Positions 22,162-32,110 of a DNA stretch of 53,176 bases are shown piece after piece. How positions within the stretch are numbered: position 1 is the stretch's first letter; each line of letters opens with the position of its first letter. The stretch comes from CAYVUM01 sp964454795 (GTDB lineage Bacteria > Pseudomonadota > Alphaproteobacteria > Rhodospirillales > Defluviicoccaceae). The notes beneath the pieces are model-generated. The model was given only the letters and a program-made list of their open reading frames with translations. It was not told where the DNA came from and ran no database searches. Both the position numbers and the translations under genes were made by a program. The stretch spans positions 1-53,176 of the forward strand of contig CAYVUM010000009.1 of the NCBI GenBank assembly GCA_964454795.1, written 5' to 3'.

Positions 22162-24654
22162 TCAAGGCCGATCACGCCTGACCTCCCGAAGCGTTGGCGA
22201 CGACACCCCCTCCCCGTGGGCCTGCACCTGCTCGCCCGGAGCGATGCCGGTGTAATGCACGACACTCTGGGGGTAGGGAATAGGGATGCCTGCGGCGCGG
22301 AGGCGGGCGTCCACGGCATGGAGCACCTCGCTGGTGACGATCAGGCGGTTCATCACGTTGGCGATGAAACAGTGCAGCCGGAATTCGAGACCATAAGCGC
22401 CATAGGCCCGGAAAACGACGAAGGGCGCGGGGTAGGACACAACCTCCGGCCGGGCCCGCGCCACCTCCATCAACAGTTCTTCCACACGCCGCGTGTCGGT
22501 ACCGAACGGAATGATCACGTCCACCTCCAGGCGGCCGTAGCGGTCGCGCAGGGTCAGGTTGGTGATGGCGTTGGACAGAACCTCGGCATTGGGCACGACG
22601 ATCGAGGCCATCTGCCAGGTTTCAATCTCGGTGGCCCGGATATTGATCCGCTTGACGATTCCTTCGAGCCCGCCGATCACCACCCAGTCGCCCACATTCA
22701 CCGGCCGCTCGATCAGCAGGATCATGCCGGAGACAAAATTGTTGACGATGTTCTGCAGGCCGAAGCCAATCCCGACGGAGAGCGCGCCGAGCACGATCGC
22801 GATGTTGGTCAGGTCGACGCCCAGCACCGCGATCGCGATCGTCGCGGCGGCGATCACGCCCAGATAGCTGAGCCCGCCGCTGATCGAGTGCTGCAGGCCA
22901 ATCGGCATGGTTGTGTAGGGCAGCACCCGCTCGAGCAACTGTCGCTGGACCAGCCGGGTCAGGGCGATCGTGGCGAAAAACGCCAGCCCGGCGACGATAA
23001 TGTCCACGGGTGAAAGGGTGACATCGCCGATCGTGATGCCGTCGGCGATGCCGAGGATCCACCGTTTGGCAACGTCGATCGGCGCGCCCCAGGCGGGCGC
23101 CAGGGCAATGATCGCGAGGAGGAACAGGGCCGGGTCGAGAATGATGCGCACCCAGGGGGTCACCGCCTGCTCGGAACGCGGAGAGAGGCGGAGATACGTG
23201 CGGACCCGTTTGGCCTGGATAAGCAGCGACAGGCCGTCATAAATAAACTCGCGCAGGATCGCCAGACCGGCGAATACGAGAGCCGTTGCCACAAGTCCGT
23301 CCATGAGGAACCGCCCGAGCGGCACATAGCCGGCGAGGCAGGCGATCAGGGAGATGATCGCCGCGAGCGCCATGGGAAGACGGATCCAGCGCCACATCGT
23401 CGCTGGCGCGGCGCCGTCGCCGGCGTCCTGGCTGGCTTCTTCGGCCTCGACCGTCTGCCACAGCCGGTCCCGGGTGAGCACCAGAAGGACGCTCACTTCT
23501 GCCGCTGTCAGGCCCGTCAGGTAGATGGACTGCAACGCCGCCGACATTGTGAAATCGCGAAAGGACAGCTGAACGAAGGCATCAGCGGCAGCGATGCCGG
23601 CGAACAGGCTGACCAGCCGTCCGATGCGGCGGGCGTTCCTTGGGACCAGATTGGTCAGCTGCCAGGCGGGCAGGTCCGGTGAAAGGACCGACCAGGCGAC
23701 CGCGTGGACGATGACGAAGAAGGCAACGGCGAAGATTGCCGCGACGAAGAGGCTGCGAAAGTCCGCTGTGATCAGCGTGCTCTCGCGATCCACCGCGAGG
23801 TACAACAGCCCGAGCAGGATCGCCGGAATGATCCCGACGGCGAAGAACCGGGCGATCGCGGCAAGCAACCGGGAGGCATAGCGCGGCTCTTCAACCGCCG
23901 GATCGGGGCCGAAGCGGCGCAGGATCAGCCGCCGGACCAGCCACCCAAGGACGAAGACGGCAACGGCGCCCGCGACCACCAGGGGAATGTAGCCGAGCCG
24001 GGCGCTGAGCTTCTCCTTCGTCTCCGAATACCAGAGCACCGGTCGGGCCGCGAGAGACACCAGCAATCTGCCGAACTCGGGTGTTGCAGTGAGGATGACT
24101 TCCGGGTCGATCGGGATGGGCAGCCGCTCCGTCAGCCGGTCACGCAAGTCCTGACGGGCCTGACTGAGCAGCCGATCTTCGATCGCCTGAATGCGCGCGA
24201 GCGCCACATCCGCCTCGGCTATCTGGCCGCGGTAGATGGCAATCTGGCGATTGAACGCCTCTCGCTTCCGGGCGACGTCCTCGGTTTCCGACGGGGCACC
24301 CTCCGCGGGCGGCGGTCCGAGCGCCGCGAGCAGCGCCTCCACCTGCTCCAGCCGTTCACTGGCCGATTGCCGGACAGCAACGGCGAGCGAACGGGCCAGA
24401 TCCAGCAGCGCCCGGTAGTCGCGGTCCTGCTCGGGCGTCTGGGCATCGGAGGCGAAATAGGCCTCGACCTGGTTGAGGATGCGGTCCCACTCGCGCCGGG
24501 TGCTTTCGAACCACGCGGTATCGTCCGGAGAGGGAACAGGCTGCGCCTCAACGGCGAAGCCGGTAACCACCAGGAACAGCAGAAGCAGGAGCCGGCAAAC
24601 GCGACCGGCCCCCCCGTCCCGCCTTTGCTGCGAACTGCGCCCTGCGGCCGTCAT
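22162..24654 (-). CDS. Large mechanosensitive channel, DUF3772 plus MscS
   Basis: An 830-residue inner-membrane protein. An N-terminal signal (LLLLLFLVVTGFAVEA) leads to a periplasmic coiled-coil DUF3772-type domain (about 40-190), then about ten membrane segments. The MscS pore/beta domain follows (GALSVGIGFGLQNIVNNF, ERPVNVGDWVVIGG, VVPNAEVLSNAITN) and a cytoplasmic end. Such MscK/YbiO-like channels release solutes on hypo-osmotic shock. Its ATG overlaps the TGA of a glycosyltransferase gene, so it is tied to the polysaccharide operon. Confidence 0.93.
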   Translation of the reverse strand: MTAAGRSSQQRRDGGAGRVCRLLLLLFLVVTGFAVEAQPVPSPDDTAWFESTRREWDRILNQVEAYFASDAQTPEQDRDYRALLDLARSLAVAVRQSASERLEQVEALLAALGPPPAEGAPSETEDVARKREAFNRQIAIYRGQIAEADVALARIQAIEDRLLSQARQDLRDRLTERLPIPIDPEVILTATPEFGRLLVSLAARPVLWYSETKEKLSARLGYIPLVVAGAVAVFVLGWLVRRLILRRFGPDPAVEEPRYASRLLAAIARFFAVGIIPAILLGLLYLAVDRESTLITADFRSLFVAAIFAVAFFVIVHAVAWSVLSPDLPAWQLTNLVPRNARRIGRLVSLFAGIAAADAFVQLSFRDFTMSAALQSIYLTGLTAAEVSVLLVLTRDRLWQTVEAEEASQDAGDGAAPATMWRWIRLPMALAAIISLIACLAGYVPLGRFLMDGLVATALVFAGLAILREFIYDGLSLLIQAKRVRTYLRLSPRSEQAVTPWVRIILDPALFLLAIIALAPAWGAPIDVAKRWILGIADGITIGDVTLSPVDIIVAGLAFFATIALTRLVQRQLLERVLPYTTMPIGLQHSISGGLSYLGVIAAATIAIAVLGVDLTNIAIVLGALSVGIGFGLQNIVNNFVSGMILLIERPVNVGDWVVIGGLEGIVKRINIRATEIETWQMASIVVPNAEVLSNAITNLTLRDRYGRLEVDVIIPFGTDTRRVEELLMEVARARPEVVSYPAPFVVFRAYGAYGLEFRLHCFIANVMNRLIVTSEVLHAVDARLRAAGIPIPYPQSVVHYTGIAPGEQVQAHGEGVSSPTLREVRRDRP

Positions 24655-25841
24655 CCTCCCATTGTAACGCGGCGACGGTCCAAAATATCGGAGAACAGGT
24701 CGAGCTGGCCCCGGGTCGTTGCCTGCCAGTCGAAGCGCCCGGCATAGGTCCGCACCGCCTCCCGCGCAGGAGGATTGGCGAGCAGACTGCGGATCGCATC
24801 GGCAAGCGCCTTGGCGCTGCGGGTCTCGTACAGCACACCGGCCTCCGGGGCCGCCACCAGTTCGGGGGCGCCGCCAACCCGCATCGACACCACCGGCGTG
24901 CCGCAGGCGAGAGCCTCGCCGAGGACATTCGGCCAGCCTTCACGGCTCGAGGCAAGCAGCAGGGCGTCGGCGGCATTGTAGATGCCGGGGAGCTCGCCAT
25001 GGGGGATGGGCCCCAGAAACCGGACCCGCTCCGCCACCCCGAGGCTGGCGGCAAGCGCCTTCAGGGCTGCTTCTTCCGGTCCCTGGCCCACCAGGATCAG
25101 CGTTGTTCCGGGGAGGGCGGCGACGGCGCGGATCATCAGGTCCTGGCCCTTGAGCGGAATAAGGTTGCCGACGCCGAGGAGCACGGTCCCCGAAACCCCC
25201 AGCCGCTGGCGCTCGGCCGTGCGATCCATCGGCCGGAACAGGGCGAGGTCGACGCCGTTGGGCAGCACCCGGACCGCCTCCGGTGCGATTCCGAGAGCGA
25301 TGAACCGCTCCCTTAAGGCCGCTGAAACGGCGATCAGACCGTCGGCCCGCCGGCACGCGCGGCGGATCATCGCCCGTGGCAGGCTCAGCTCCGGCAGCAG
25401 GTTGAGGTCGGTGCCGCGGGCGGTGATCACCACCGGCCGTCCGAACCGCCGGCCGAGGAGCACCGCGGCAACCCCGTCCGGATAGACGTAATGGGCGTCG
25501 ATAAGGTCGAAATCGCCGCCGGACTTGAGCCATGCCGAGATCGCCCGGCGCCCGGCCCGGTAGAGGCTGAACGGGTTCAGCGACACCCCGATCCTGGGAA
25601 CCGCGAGGAAACGGGGATGGTCGACGGTCAGACCCGCCTGCTCCTCGCTGGCCGGAACCCGGGCGAACCGGGCGTACCGGCCGAACCGCTCGCTTCGGAA
25701 CGGAAACCAGGGCACCGGGGCGATGACCCGCGCCGTCGCCGCGCCGGTCAACACCAGCCGTTTCAGCCGGTTCTCGACAAACACCGCATGGGTCGGCTGG
25801 GCGGCGTTGGGAAACAGGGTGGTGAAGACGAGCAGGCGCAC
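24651..25841 (-). CDS. GT4-family glycosyltransferase
   Basis: About 396 residues, GT-B fold. The N-terminal domain begins VRLLVFTTLFPNAAQPTHA, and the C-terminal domain has LLGVGNLIPLKGQDLMIRAV, the LVGQGPEE segment and SSREGWPNVLGEALACGTP with the GT4 E-x7-E. The family transfers a nucleotide-activated sugar to a lipid-linked acceptor on the cytoplasmic face. I chose GTG at 25841 because relatives start here; a TTG at 25886 would overlap the upstream stop and add 15 residues. It overlaps the downstream MscS gene by four bases. Close relatives occur in PEP-CTERM/EpsH-linked loci. Confidence 0.9.
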   Translation of the reverse strand: MRLLVFTTLFPNAAQPTHAVFVENRLKRLVLTGAATARVIAPVPWFPFRSERFGRYARFARVPASEEQAGLTVDHPRFLAVPRIGVSLNPFSLYRAGRRAISAWLKSGGDFDLIDAHYVYPDGVAAVLLGRRFGRPVVITARGTDLNLLPELSLPRAMIRRACRRADGLIAVSAALRERFIALGIAPEAVRVLPNGVDLALFRPMDRTAERQRLGVSGTVLLGVGNLIPLKGQDLMIRAVAALPGTTLILVGQGPEEAALKALAASLGVAERVRFLGPIPHGELPGIYNAADALLLASSREGWPNVLGEALACGTPVVSMRVGGAPELVAAPEAGVLYETRSAKALADAIRSLLANPPAREAVRTYAGRFDWQATTRGQLDLFSDILDRRRVTMGG

Positions 25842-25882
25842 CGGCTTTCCGGGATCGCCCGGCGGAGAACCAAAGGACCGGC

Positions 25883-27236
25883 TCAAGACGAAAAAATCCG
25901 CTCGTAAGCCCGCACCATGTCGTTCAGATCGTAATGGCGCCGGACCTGGTCCCGGTTGCAGCGGCCCAGTTGGCGGCGGCGACCGCCGTCGGCGACGAGG
26001 GACGCGAGCGCGGCGGCATAGCCCGCCTCGTCCTCCCGGGGGACGATCAGCTCGCGGTTCTCAGGGGCGACGATCCGCCGGACGTCGCCGACGTCGGTGG
26101 CAGCGACCGGCCGTCCGGCGGCCATGGCCTGGATCAGCACATTGGGCATCTGTTCCGTATCCGAAGACATGGCAAAGATATCGAACCACCGGTACGCGCG
26201 TTCGACGGCATCCAGGTGACCGGCAAACACGACCCGTTCGGCCAGCCCCAGCTCCCGGCTCAGGGTTTCCAGCCGCGGCCGTTCGGCCCCATCGCCGACG
26301 ATCACCAGGCGCGCCGGTGCCTGGCCGACGACCGCGGCGAACGCCCGGATCATCCGGTCGAGGGCTTTCTCGGCCCGCAGCGGCGCAACCGTTCCGATCA
26401 CCACCTCGCCGGCCTCCTTTGGGAACGGACCGCGCTCGACGTCACCGGGATCGGCCTGAAAGCGGACGAGATCGACGCCATTGGGGATCAGCCGGACCCG
26501 GGTTCCGGGGATTTTCCAGACGCCGGTGGCAATCTGCTGCAGGGTGTGCGAGGGCACCACGACCTGGCTGGCGCGCGCCAGCGCCGAGCGGCGGTAGAGG
26601 ACGCGGCGGCGGATCTGATGATCGGCTTCCTCCGGCCCGAAGCCGCTCTCGAAATGGACATGCCGGCAGGCGGGCAGCAGCCGGTTCGCCATCGCCCAGT
26701 CCGTCGCCCCCCAGTTGTAGGTGAGCAGCAGGTCAGGGCGAAATCGCGACAGTCGTCGGCGGATCGCCGTGAGCAGCACCGGCAGGCCGCCACGGCCGGG
26801 ACGGTCAAACGGGATGAGCGTTACCGTCGCGCCGGGATCGAGGTCGCGGCTGCTGTCGAAGCGGCCGTCCAGCGAGACAATGGTGTGGCGGAAGCGGGGG
26901 CCGAGGCGGTTGATGATTGCGGCAATGCGCAGCGGCACGCCGCCGATCGCGAACGAGGGAAACACGTGGACAAGATGCTTCGGCCGGTCGGCAACCGTGG
27001 GGTCGGCAACCGTGGGGTCGGCAGCCGTGGNNNNNNNNNNNNNNNNNNNNNNNNNNNNNNNNNNNNNNNNNNNNNNNNNNNNNNNNNNNNNNNNNNNNNN
27101 NNNNNNNNNNNNNNNNNNNNNNNNNNNNNNCCGTGGGGTCGGCAGCCGTGGCCGCCGGATCGAAAACTGGCGGCGGATCAGCGGCCGGGCCCGCGTCGGG
27201 AGATCGGGCCGGCGTCGCGGCGGGGCGGTTGGTCAT
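25883..27236 (-). CDS. GT4-family glycosyltransferase with N-terminal pentapeptide repeat, spanning an N gap
   Basis: The enzyme core is clear: HVFPSFAIGGVPLRIAAIIN, IGTVAPLRAEKALDRMIRAF, LVIVGDGAERPRL and the GT4 motif in SSDTEQMPNVLIQAMAAGRP. Reading upstream, the frame passes VADRPKHLV and then 15-bp repeats coding (A/V)ADPT, reaches the 100-N gap, and continues on the far side in a matching ADPT frame back to an ATG at 27236 (start MTNRPAATPARSPDAG). I therefore assign one gene across the gap. The 100 N break the frame formally, but gap size is a placeholder. Before the enzyme there are thus at least 35 residues plus an unknown number of ADPT repeats. Confidence 0.78.
26986..27151 (-). 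repeat. 15-bp tandem repeat interrupted by an assembly gap
   Basis: On the plus strand the unit is GGTCGGCAACCGTGG at 26986-27000 and 27001-27015, and GGTCGGCAGCCGTGG at 27016-27030 and again at 27137-27151. The sequence at 27131-27136 (CCGTGG) is the end of another unit, so the array continues into the 100-N gap (27031-27130) from both sides. The copy number is unknown. Each unit codes one pentapeptide in the glycosyltransferase frame, so copy changes would not shift the frame. Confidence 0.9.
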
Positions 27237-27295
27237 CGCTGGCGACGGTCCTTCCTGCCGCGCGCCGCTGGGGGTGGTCGCCGCTGCGAACCGGA

Positions 27296-28684
27296 TCAGC
27301 GAGCGCCTTGGGGGAAGATGATCACGCGGATCGTTTGCAGAATGATAATCAGATCACGGAAAACGCTGTAGGACTTTATGTAATACAGATCATACTGAAG
27401 CTTGTGCCAAGCATCTTCAACCGAGGCCCCGTAGGGGTAGTTGACCTGCGCCCAGCCGGTGATGCCCGGCTTCACCCGGTGGCGGATTTCGTAATAGGGG
27501 ATGATCTGGGTCAGCTGATCGACGAAGAACGGCCGTTCCGGGCGCGGTCCGACGAAGCTCATGTCGCCGCGCAGGACGTTGAAGAGCTGCGGAATCTCAT
27601 CAATCCGGGTCTTGCGGATGAAGGCCCCGACGGTCGTGATCCGGTCGTCGTTGCGCTGCGCCCACTTCGGCACCCCGTCCTTCTCGGCATCGACCCGCAT
27701 GCTCCGGAACTTCATCAGTTCGTAGGGCTTGCCGCGGAATCCGACCCGCTGCTGCCGGTAGAAGATCGGCCGGCCTGTCTCGATCCAGATCGCGAAGGCG
27801 GTGGCGAGCAGCAGCGGCAGAAGCAGGAACAGCGTGACCGCGCTGACCCCGAGGTCGAGTCCGCGCTTGAGCGACTGCTGCAGCTTGCCGCCGGGAAACC
27901 CGTCGGAGAAGACGAACCAGTCAGGGCGCAGGGCGTCCAGGTCGATCCGCCCGGTCTCCCGCTCACAGAAGGTCTGGTAGTCGGAAACGGGCGTGCCCGC
28001 AAGCCGGCAGTCCATCAGCGAGCGCAGCGGCAGCCGGCCGCGCCGGTCCTGGACAGCGACGACGATCTCATCGACCCCCTTCTTGGCCACGAAGTCGGCA
28101 AGAGAGTTGACGTTGCCGGTGATCAGTGAGGGATCGACTTTCGGCTCTTCCCCGGTCACATCGATGAATGCGACCGCGACGAACCGGTAAGCCTTGCCCT
28201 GGTCTTCCAGTTGCTGGATGCGGGCTGCCTGCTCGCCGACGCCGATCACCAGCACCCGCCGCTTCAGGTAAGACAGCTCGGGGATCTGGTAGAAACCCCA
28301 TCGGGTGGTCACCAACCCGGCGAACGCCAGCGGCATGGTGATCGCCATCGAGGCCCGCCAGATTTCAACCACCGGGAAGACATAAAATATCATCGAAAGA
28401 ATGATGAACCCGATGATGAATGTGGCGGCAATCCGAATAAAAATCTGCAGAAATTGTGTGATATATTCCCAGTGATAGAGGCCGACTGCGAATTTCGTAA
28501 TCAGCATCACGCCGACAAACACACCCGCTTCGGGTAAACGGTCAACAAGCGTATCGGGCCAGCCGCTGACATCCATGTGGCCAACGTAGAAGCCCACATA
28601 GACAGCCGTGAGGAGCACCAGGGTTTCCACGAAACCGAGCAGCAGGAAGGGGGATAAAAGATGAATTTTCAATACGTTGCGCAT
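27296..28684 (-). CDS. Polyprenyl-phosphate sugar transferase, XrtA/PEP-CTERM system type
   Basis: A 462-residue initiating transferase. Four N-terminal membrane helices (about 10-120) lead to a Rossmann-like domain (RRVLVIGVGEQAARIQQL), a fifth helix (about 283-305), and the catalytic bacterial sugar-transferase domain with KFRSMRVDAEKDG, RKTRIDEIPQLFNVLRGDMS and FVGPRPERP. It loads the first sugar-1-phosphate onto undecaprenyl phosphate for exopolysaccharide. The overall form fits the EpsB-type family TIGR03013 linked to exosortase A. The glycosyltransferase genes lie downstream on the same strand. Confidence 0.93.
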   Translation of the reverse strand: MRNVLKIHLLSPFLLLGFVETLVLLTAVYVGFYVGHMDVSGWPDTLVDRLPEAGVFVGVMLITKFAVGLYHWEYITQFLQIFIRIAATFIIGFIILSMIFYVFPVVEIWRASMAITMPLAFAGLVTTRWGFYQIPELSYLKRRVLVIGVGEQAARIQQLEDQGKAYRFVAVAFIDVTGEEPKVDPSLITGNVNSLADFVAKKGVDEIVVAVQDRRGRLPLRSLMDCRLAGTPVSDYQTFCERETGRIDLDALRPDWFVFSDGFPGGKLQQSLKRGLDLGVSAVTLFLLLPLLLATAFAIWIETGRPIFYRQQRVGFRGKPYELMKFRSMRVDAEKDGVPKWAQRNDDRITTVGAFIRKTRIDEIPQLFNVLRGDMSFVGPRPERPFFVDQLTQIIPYYEIRHRVKPGITGWAQVNYPYGASVEDAWHKLQYDLYYIKSYSVFRDLIIILQTIRVIIFPQGAR

Positions 28685-29279
28685 GACGCTGCGGTATCCC
28701 CATGGTTCCGCGCTGCGGTCTTTCGGTCCTCCGCGATGATGGCGAACGGCCGGGCCCGGTCGGCATCAGCGCCGTCGCCTCCACCACCCTCATGGTAGGC
28801 CACCGCCGCGGACAACAACTGACACGGTAACGTTAAATGAATGTTACAGGGGAAGGCGATGGTCAGACAGTGCCCGGGAGTCGTCGTGCGACCCATACCG
28901 CGGGTCGTTTTACCCGCTTCGAGACACTGGTGCCCCCACTTTGGAGATGCCCGCCGTGACACCATCGGGCTCACGCAACGACGCGTCCGCCCGAAGGCGG
29001 AGACGAAAGACTGACAGGTTGCCGGTGCATGACGAAACCCCTCGTCCTGCCCTTCCGTTCCCCACGTGAACCCGTCGATTTTTTTGTTCAGATGCAGAGG
29101 CCGAGCGACACGAACAACCACTGGCCAGCGTCTGGTCGCGCCAGAATTTGTGCACGTAAGTGACACACGCCGTCGCAGAATGCAAGGGGCGAGAGCCCTT
29201 GCGGGCGAGGGCCGGTGCAGGCTCCGGAGACGGGCGGCGGCCGCTCAGCGGCGCCGGCACACCTCCGCGGCGATCACGA
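28685..29279. other. Intergenic region between decarboxylase and sugar transferase
   Basis: I see no convincing gene in these 595 bp; open frames have no protein-like composition. Two elements stand out. GCAAGGG (29182-29188) and CCCTTGC (29196-29202) form a stem about 80 bp past the decarboxylase stop, a possible terminator. An A+T-richer island at 28827-28847 carries GTAAC and GTTAC as arms with an inner TAACGTTA palindrome, a possible operator for the sugar-transferase promoter. Confidence 0.5.
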
Positions 29280-30521
29280 TCAGACCAGTACCTCGGCGGG
29301 CTCGGGATGGCTGAGGAATCGGGTCGGGCTGGCGGTCAGGCCATAGGCGCCGGACTGGAACACGACGATGAGGTCGCCCACCTCAGCGCGCGGCAGCGGC
29401 ACCTTATCGCCAAGAAGGTCCAGCGGCGTGCACAGACAGCCGACGATTGTCACCGTCTCGCAGGCCTCACCGTTCATCCGGTTGCCGACGGCCACCGGAT
29501 AATTGCGGCGGATCACCTGGCCGAAGTTCCCTGAGGCGGCAAGCTGATGGTTAAGCCCGCCGTCCGTAATCAAGAAAACCTGATCGCGGGATTCCTTGCG
29601 GTCGACGACCCGGGTCACGTACACCCCGCACTCGCCGACAATGTACCGGCCGAGTTCGGTGATCACGGTTGCGTCCGGCTGGGCAGTTGCGATCCGGGGC
29701 AGCAGGCCCGCCAGGTTGTCGCCAACCCGGGCAAGGTCGAGGGGCTGGTCCTTCGGAAAATAGGGAATGCCAAAGCCGCCGCCGATGTTGAGGTGGCGCA
29801 GCGGTCCCGGCGCGTGGTCGGCGAGCCGCAACGCCAGGTCGACGGTCTTAGTCTGGGTCTCGGTCAGCACCTCGGCATTGAGGTTCTGGGAGCCGGCATA
29901 GATGTGAAAACCGACGAAGGCGAGGTCGAGCCTGGCCAGTTCACCGAGCATCTGCGGCACCCGCTCCGCATCCACGCCGAATTGCTGGGGCCCGCCACCC
30001 ATCTTCATGCCCGAGGCCTTGAGTTCGAAGTCCGGATTGACCCGGACCGCCACCTCCGGGCGCACCCCGTGCTCCGCGGCAATGCCGGCGAGGACGCGCA
30101 TCTCCCCTTCACTCTCAAGATGGATGACAATCCCCGCGGCCGCCGCCCGGGACAGTTCCCGGGCCGTCTTTCCAGGCCCGGCGAAGCTGACCCGGGCCGG
30201 CGGCATCGGCGTGTCGAGGGCGGCCTGCATCTCCAGGGCCGAAGCGACGTCGAACCCGTCGACGAGCCCGGCAAGGTGTTGGATCACCGCCGGCATCGGG
30301 TTGGCCTTGATGGCGTAATTGAGGTTGAGGCCGGGCGGCAGGTGCCTGCGCAGTTCGGCGATACGGCCGCTCAGGCGGCCCCGGTCGTACGCAAAGAACG
30401 GCGTGCTGCCGACCCGCCGGGCAAGCCGGGTTAGCGGCACTCCGCCGATCAGCAGTTCATTGTCGGCAACGGTCACGCTGGCGAGGGCGGGATGCACGGC
30501 GCGGTCTCTCCCGGGCCTCAC
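29280..30521 (-). CDS. PLP-dependent decarboxylase, exosortase A system-associated
   Basis: A 413-residue fold-type III enzyme (alanine-racemase-like barrel plus beta domain), resembling diaminopimelate/ornithine decarboxylases. The PLP lysine is Lys72 in LNYAIKANPMP; the phosphate-binding glycine loop is LNIGGGFGIPY and the C-terminal active-site region includes GCLCTPLDLLGD. With the adjacent ligase and carrier protein it matches the exosortase-A-associated group TIGR03099. The substrate is not known; an amino acid activated by the ligase is likely. GTG at 30521 overlaps the ligase stop by four bases. Confidence 0.93.
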   Translation of the reverse strand: MRPGRDRAVHPALASVTVADNELLIGGVPLTRLARRVGSTPFFAYDRGRLSGRIAELRRHLPPGLNLNYAIKANPMPAVIQHLAGLVDGFDVASALEMQAALDTPMPPARVSFAGPGKTARELSRAAAAGIVIHLESEGEMRVLAGIAAEHGVRPEVAVRVNPDFELKASGMKMGGGPQQFGVDAERVPQMLGELARLDLAFVGFHIYAGSQNLNAEVLTETQTKTVDLALRLADHAPGPLRHLNIGGGFGIPYFPKDQPLDLARVGDNLAGLLPRIATAQPDATVITELGRYIVGECGVYVTRVVDRKESRDQVFLITDGGLNHQLAASGNFGQVIRRNYPVAVGNRMNGEACETVTIVGCLCTPLDLLGDKVPLPRAEVGDLIVVFQSGAYGLTASPTRFLSHPEPAEVLV

Positions 30522-32110
30522 GGCGCCTCGGCGAACACCCCGGCCAGCTCGGCTGCGAGGGCGCGGCGGTCGATCTTGCCGTTGGGGTTGCGCGGCAGCG
30601 ACGGCCGCTCGACGATGTGGGCGGGCACCATGTAGAGCGGCAGTTGCTGACGGCAGGCCCGGAGGAGACCGTCCATGTCGAGTGCGCTGCCGTCCGGCGG
30701 GGTGGCGGCGAGGACGATGCCCTGACCGAGGACCGGATGGGAAATCCCGAGGGCGGCCGCTTCGCCGACCAGCCCGGTGGCGTAGATCAGGTCTTCGATC
30801 TCTGTCGGACTGACCCGGTAGCCGGAAGTCTTGATCATCTCATCATTGCGTCCGACGAAGTAGAGAAAGCCGTCCTCGTCGGTGCGGACCAGATCGCCGG
30901 ACCATACGGCGATTTCCGGGACCGGCAGACCGGCAGGCTGACCCGGCGCCGCCCGGAACCGCAGCGCCGTCCGTTCCGGATCGTTCCAGTAGCCCATGGC
31001 GACGAGGGCGCCGCGGTGCACCAGTTCACCCTGCTCGCCCGGCTGACAGGGCTCGCCGTTCTCACGCACGACCAGGATTTCCGCATTGGGAATCGCCTTG
31101 CCGATCGAATCGGGGCGCCGGTCCACCTCCTCCGGGTCCAGATAGGTGGACCGGAACGCCTCGGTCAGCCCGTACATCAGGAACGGGCGGGCGCGCGGCA
31201 GCCGGGTGCGGAGCGCGTCGAGGGTCGCCCGGGGCATGTGCCCGCCGGTGTTGGCGAAGTAGCGCAGGCTCGCCGCCGCCTCGCCCGGCCAGTCGAGCTG
31301 GGAAAGCTGGATCCACAGCGGCGGAACCGCAGTGAGTCCGGTAATCCGTTCGGCGCCGCAGGTTTTCACCACATCGCGGGGCAGCAGATAGTTGAGCAGG
31401 ACAACGGTGGCGCCGGCGTGAAAGCCGGTGGTGAGCTGGCTGAATCCGGCATCGAAACTGAGCGGCAGCACAGCCAGGATGCGGTCGTCGCTGCGGTTCT
31501 CCAGATAGCTGGCGACACTCCGGGCGCCGGCGACCACGTTGCGGTGGGAGAGCACTACGCCTTTCGGCATCCCGGTGCTGCCGGAGGTATAGAGGATTGC
31601 CGCCATGTCGGTGTCGATCACCCGGTGCGGGCCGCGGGCGGTCGCCGCACCGCGCTCAAGCAGGTCCTGCCATGTCAGCACCACCGGAGCGGGGGGCAGC
31701 GCGCCCGGGGTCCCGCCATCGACCAGGACCACGAAGCGGAGGTCGCTGCAGTCCTCGAGCTCGGCGGTCAGGGTGGCGAGCCGATCAGTCGAGGTCACCA
31801 GGACCCGGACGTTGCAGTCGCGAAGGATGTGGCCGACCTGGCGGGCGCGCAACAGCGGGTTGACCGGCACGAACACGCAGCCGGCGGCGGCTGCGCCGAA
31901 CACCGCCGCAACCGTCTCCGGCCGCTTCTCGAGGTAGACGGCGACGCGCTCGCGGCGCTGCAGATGCAGGTCGGCGAGACCGCCGGCGACGGCCGCCACC
32001 TGCGCCCGCAGGCCGGCGTAGGTGAGCGCCTCGCCCCCCGAAACCAGCGCGACCGCGTCAGGCCGGATTGCCGCCGCGGCCAAAATGAACTGATGAACGA
32101 GATCGGACAT
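30518..32110 (-). CDS. AMP-forming acyl-CoA ligase, exosortase A system-associated
   Basis: A 530-residue ANL-superfamily adenylating enzyme. The phosphate-binding loop is AILYTSGSTGMPKGVV (residues 171-186), with YGLTEAF, the GDLVRTDEDGFLYFVGR hinge and a C-terminal PRNPNGKIDRRAL lysine. It probably activates an amino or carboxylic acid and loads it on the divergent acyl carrier protein. The composition matches TIGR03098-type ligases of XrtA loci. The ATG at 32110 gives the normal beginning MSDLVHQF; the frame to 32137 adds nothing conserved. Confidence 0.93.
   Translation of the reverse strand: MSDLVHQFILAAAAIRPDAVALVSGGEALTYAGLRAQVAAVAGGLADLHLQRRERVAVYLEKRPETVAAVFGAAAAGCVFVPVNPLLRARQVGHILRDCNVRVLVTSTDRLATLTAELEDCSDLRFVVLVDGGTPGALPPAPVVLTWQDLLERGAATARGPHRVIDTDMAAILYTSGSTGMPKGVVLSHRNVVAGARSVASYLENRSDDRILAVLPLSFDAGFSQLTTGFHAGATVVLLNYLLPRDVVKTCGAERITGLTAVPPLWIQLSQLDWPGEAAASLRYFANTGGHMPRATLDALRTRLPRARPFLMYGLTEAFRSTYLDPEEVDRRPDSIGKAIPNAEILVVRENGEPCQPGEQGELVHRGALVAMGYWNDPERTALRFRAAPGQPAGLPVPEIAVWSGDLVRTDEDGFLYFVGRNDEMIKTSGYRVSPTEIEDLIYATGLVGEAAALGISHPVLGQGIVLAATPPDGSALDMDGLLRACRQQLPLYMVPAHIVERPSLPRNPNGKIDRRALAAELAGVFAEAP

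Noticed and set aside
20857..23013. 718-residue plus-strand frame across the DJ-1 and MscS genes
   Set aside because: It runs antisense to three recognisable genes and their intergenic spaces and has no domain-like segments.
28669..29166. Minus-strand frames in the intergenic region before the sugar transferase
   Set aside because: Cys/Arg/Thr-rich sequence without hydrophobic core pattern and without ribosome sites; judged non-coding.
29181..29215. CCTTGCA on the minus strand as the -12 part of a sigma-54 promoter, as known in some PEP-CTERM systems
   Set aside because: The -24 GG element is missing at the needed spacing; the string is better explained as part of a stem-loop.
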